Positions 63,567 through 64,000 of a DNA stretch of 64,000 nt are shown piece after piece (positions within the stretch are counted from its first letter, which is position 1; each line of letters begins with the position of its first letter). The DNA comes from an uncultured Gammaproteobacteria bacterium (GTDB taxonomy: Bacteria > Pseudomonadota > Gammaproteobacteria > PS1 > Pseudothioglobaceae). The stretch spans positions 19,396 to 83,395 of the forward strand of contig CACDVH010000006.1 of the NCBI GenBank assembly GCA_902556205.1, given 5' to 3'. The position numbers and the translations under genes are program-made. A model generated the notes under the pieces. The model was not told the origin of the DNA and searched no databases. It was given only the letters and a program-made list of their open reading frames with translations.

Positions 63567-64000
63567 CTAAGAATTACGTTTTTTAACGGATTGAGCAAGG
63601 TCTCTTAAGAGTTGTTCTGTGTCATCCCAGCCAATACAGCTATCCGTTATGCTGACTCCGTATTGCAATGATGAAAGGGGTCCAACCTTTTGATTTCCCT
63701 CGTTTAAGTGAGATTCAATCATAACACCAAAGACAGAGTCAGAGCCGTTCTCGATCTGATTAGCAATATTTTCGCCAACCTTTATTTGATTTTTAAATTT
63801 CTTTTCTGAGTTTGCGTGAGAGAAGTCAACCATCACTCTCGAAACAAGCCCTTTTGCCTTTAATTTTTCACAGGTGGCAGTTACATGCTCGCTAGAGTAA
63901 TTTGGTCCATCCTTACCCCCCCTTAGAATGATGTGGGCAGTATCATTACCTAGAGAGGTAAAGTGGCTAATTCCGCCATCCTTGTTGACTGATAAAAGGT
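63567..64000 (-). CDS. 3-deoxy-7-phosphoheptulonate (DAHP) synthase, C-terminal part
   Basis: About 144 C-terminal codons of a class I, AroF/AroG/AroH-type DAHP synthase are present; the gene begins outside the window. DAHP synthase condenses phosphoenolpyruvate and erythrose-4-phosphate, the first shikimate step. Visible motifs are SVNKDGGISHFTSLGNDTAHIILRGG-type sequence (split here by a few residues), VMVDFSHANSEKKF with metal and substrate residues, VFGVMIESHLNEGNQKVG with the metal Glu, and the end YGVSITDSCIGWDDTEQLLRDLA. It ends normally. Which feedback type (Phe, Tyr or Trp) it has cannot be read from this part. The next pathway enzyme, AroB, is encoded at 3900-4991. Confidence 0.94.
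   Translation of the reverse strand, partial: LLSVNKDGGISHFTSLGNDTAHIILRGGKDGPNYSSEHVTATCEKLKAKGLVSRVMVDFSHANSEKKFKNQIKVGENIANQIENGSDSVFGVMIESHLNEGNQKVGPLSSLQYGVSITDSCIGWDDTEQLLRDLAQSVKKRNS

Overview
This window looks like a low-GC chromosome segment from a free-living marine gammaproteobacterium. The basis is gene content and protein resemblance: RluD next to PgeF, an NhaD antiporter, GlcDEF, a serine-cycle malyl-CoA module and gammaproteobacterial-type GyrA and RF3. The mix is compatible with the SUP05/Thioglobus group, but that placement is an inference with no database support here. Genes are tightly packed, with many 1-30 bp overlaps and few intergenic gaps. No insertion sequence, prophage, CRISPR array or rRNA gene was seen.

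Layout. 1-12.7 kb (minus strand): two housekeeping operons, ileS-aroB-gatCAB-selO (selO runs off the left edge) and ygfZ-nhaD-coaX-trpS-rluB. TrpS carries a cysteine pattern like that of iron-sulfur TrpRS enzymes. 12.8-18.2 kb: a Ser/Thr-rich outer-membrane barrel with its own strong promoter and terminator, a PuuD-type membrane protein, then a plus-strand run of a chalcone-isomerase-like periplasmic protein, an Aas-type acyl-ACP synthetase, mutM and an S24-like protein lacking its catalytic residues. 18.2-33.4 kb: the most distinctive region. A minus-strand operon encodes a TPR-sulfotransferase, two TPR-O-GlcNAc-transferase-like (GT41) proteins, RmlB, RmlA, a ColD-type sugar 3-dehydratase, an NAD-dependent sugar reductase/epimerase and an RmlC-like epimerase, followed by rluD and pgeF. 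A second TPR-sulfotransferase is divergent from it.

33.5-36.6 kb: a four-gene oxidation cassette (luciferase-like monooxygenase, GST, SnoaL-like protein, alpha/beta hydrolase). 36.6-39.7 kb: malyl-CoA lyase and malate thiokinase subunits (mcl-mtkA-mtkB). 39.8-40.1 kb: a tRNA operon (Ala-GGC and two Glu-TTC), in which one Glu copy has an extra base in the T-arm. 40.2-47.2 kb: MBL hydrolase-nadD-rsfS-rlmH, an ArsC-like protein, a TlpA thioredoxin, a UvrD helicase, a rhodanese and RlmD. 47.1-51.9 kb: GlcDEF glycolate oxidase divergent from serine-glyoxylate aminotransferase, then a ferredoxin. 52.0-56.3 kb: a cyclophilin-FKBP fusion, mraY, dcd and prfC. 56.3-60.6 kb: a ProXWV-type betaine ABC transporter whose permease carries a ~430-residue coiled-coil-like N-terminal extension. 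60.9-64 kb: gyrA and the end of a DAHP synthase gene.

How the genes work together. GlcDEF, serine-glyoxylate aminotransferase, malate thiokinase and malyl-CoA lyase all meet at glyoxylate, which suggests serine-cycle or C2 metabolism, perhaps fed by methylated osmolytes taken up through the betaine-type transporter. The TPR/GT41/sulfotransferase locus together with a dTDP-deoxysugar pathway suggests modification of proteins or a surface glycan with an unusual sugar and sulfate. The substrates are unknown.
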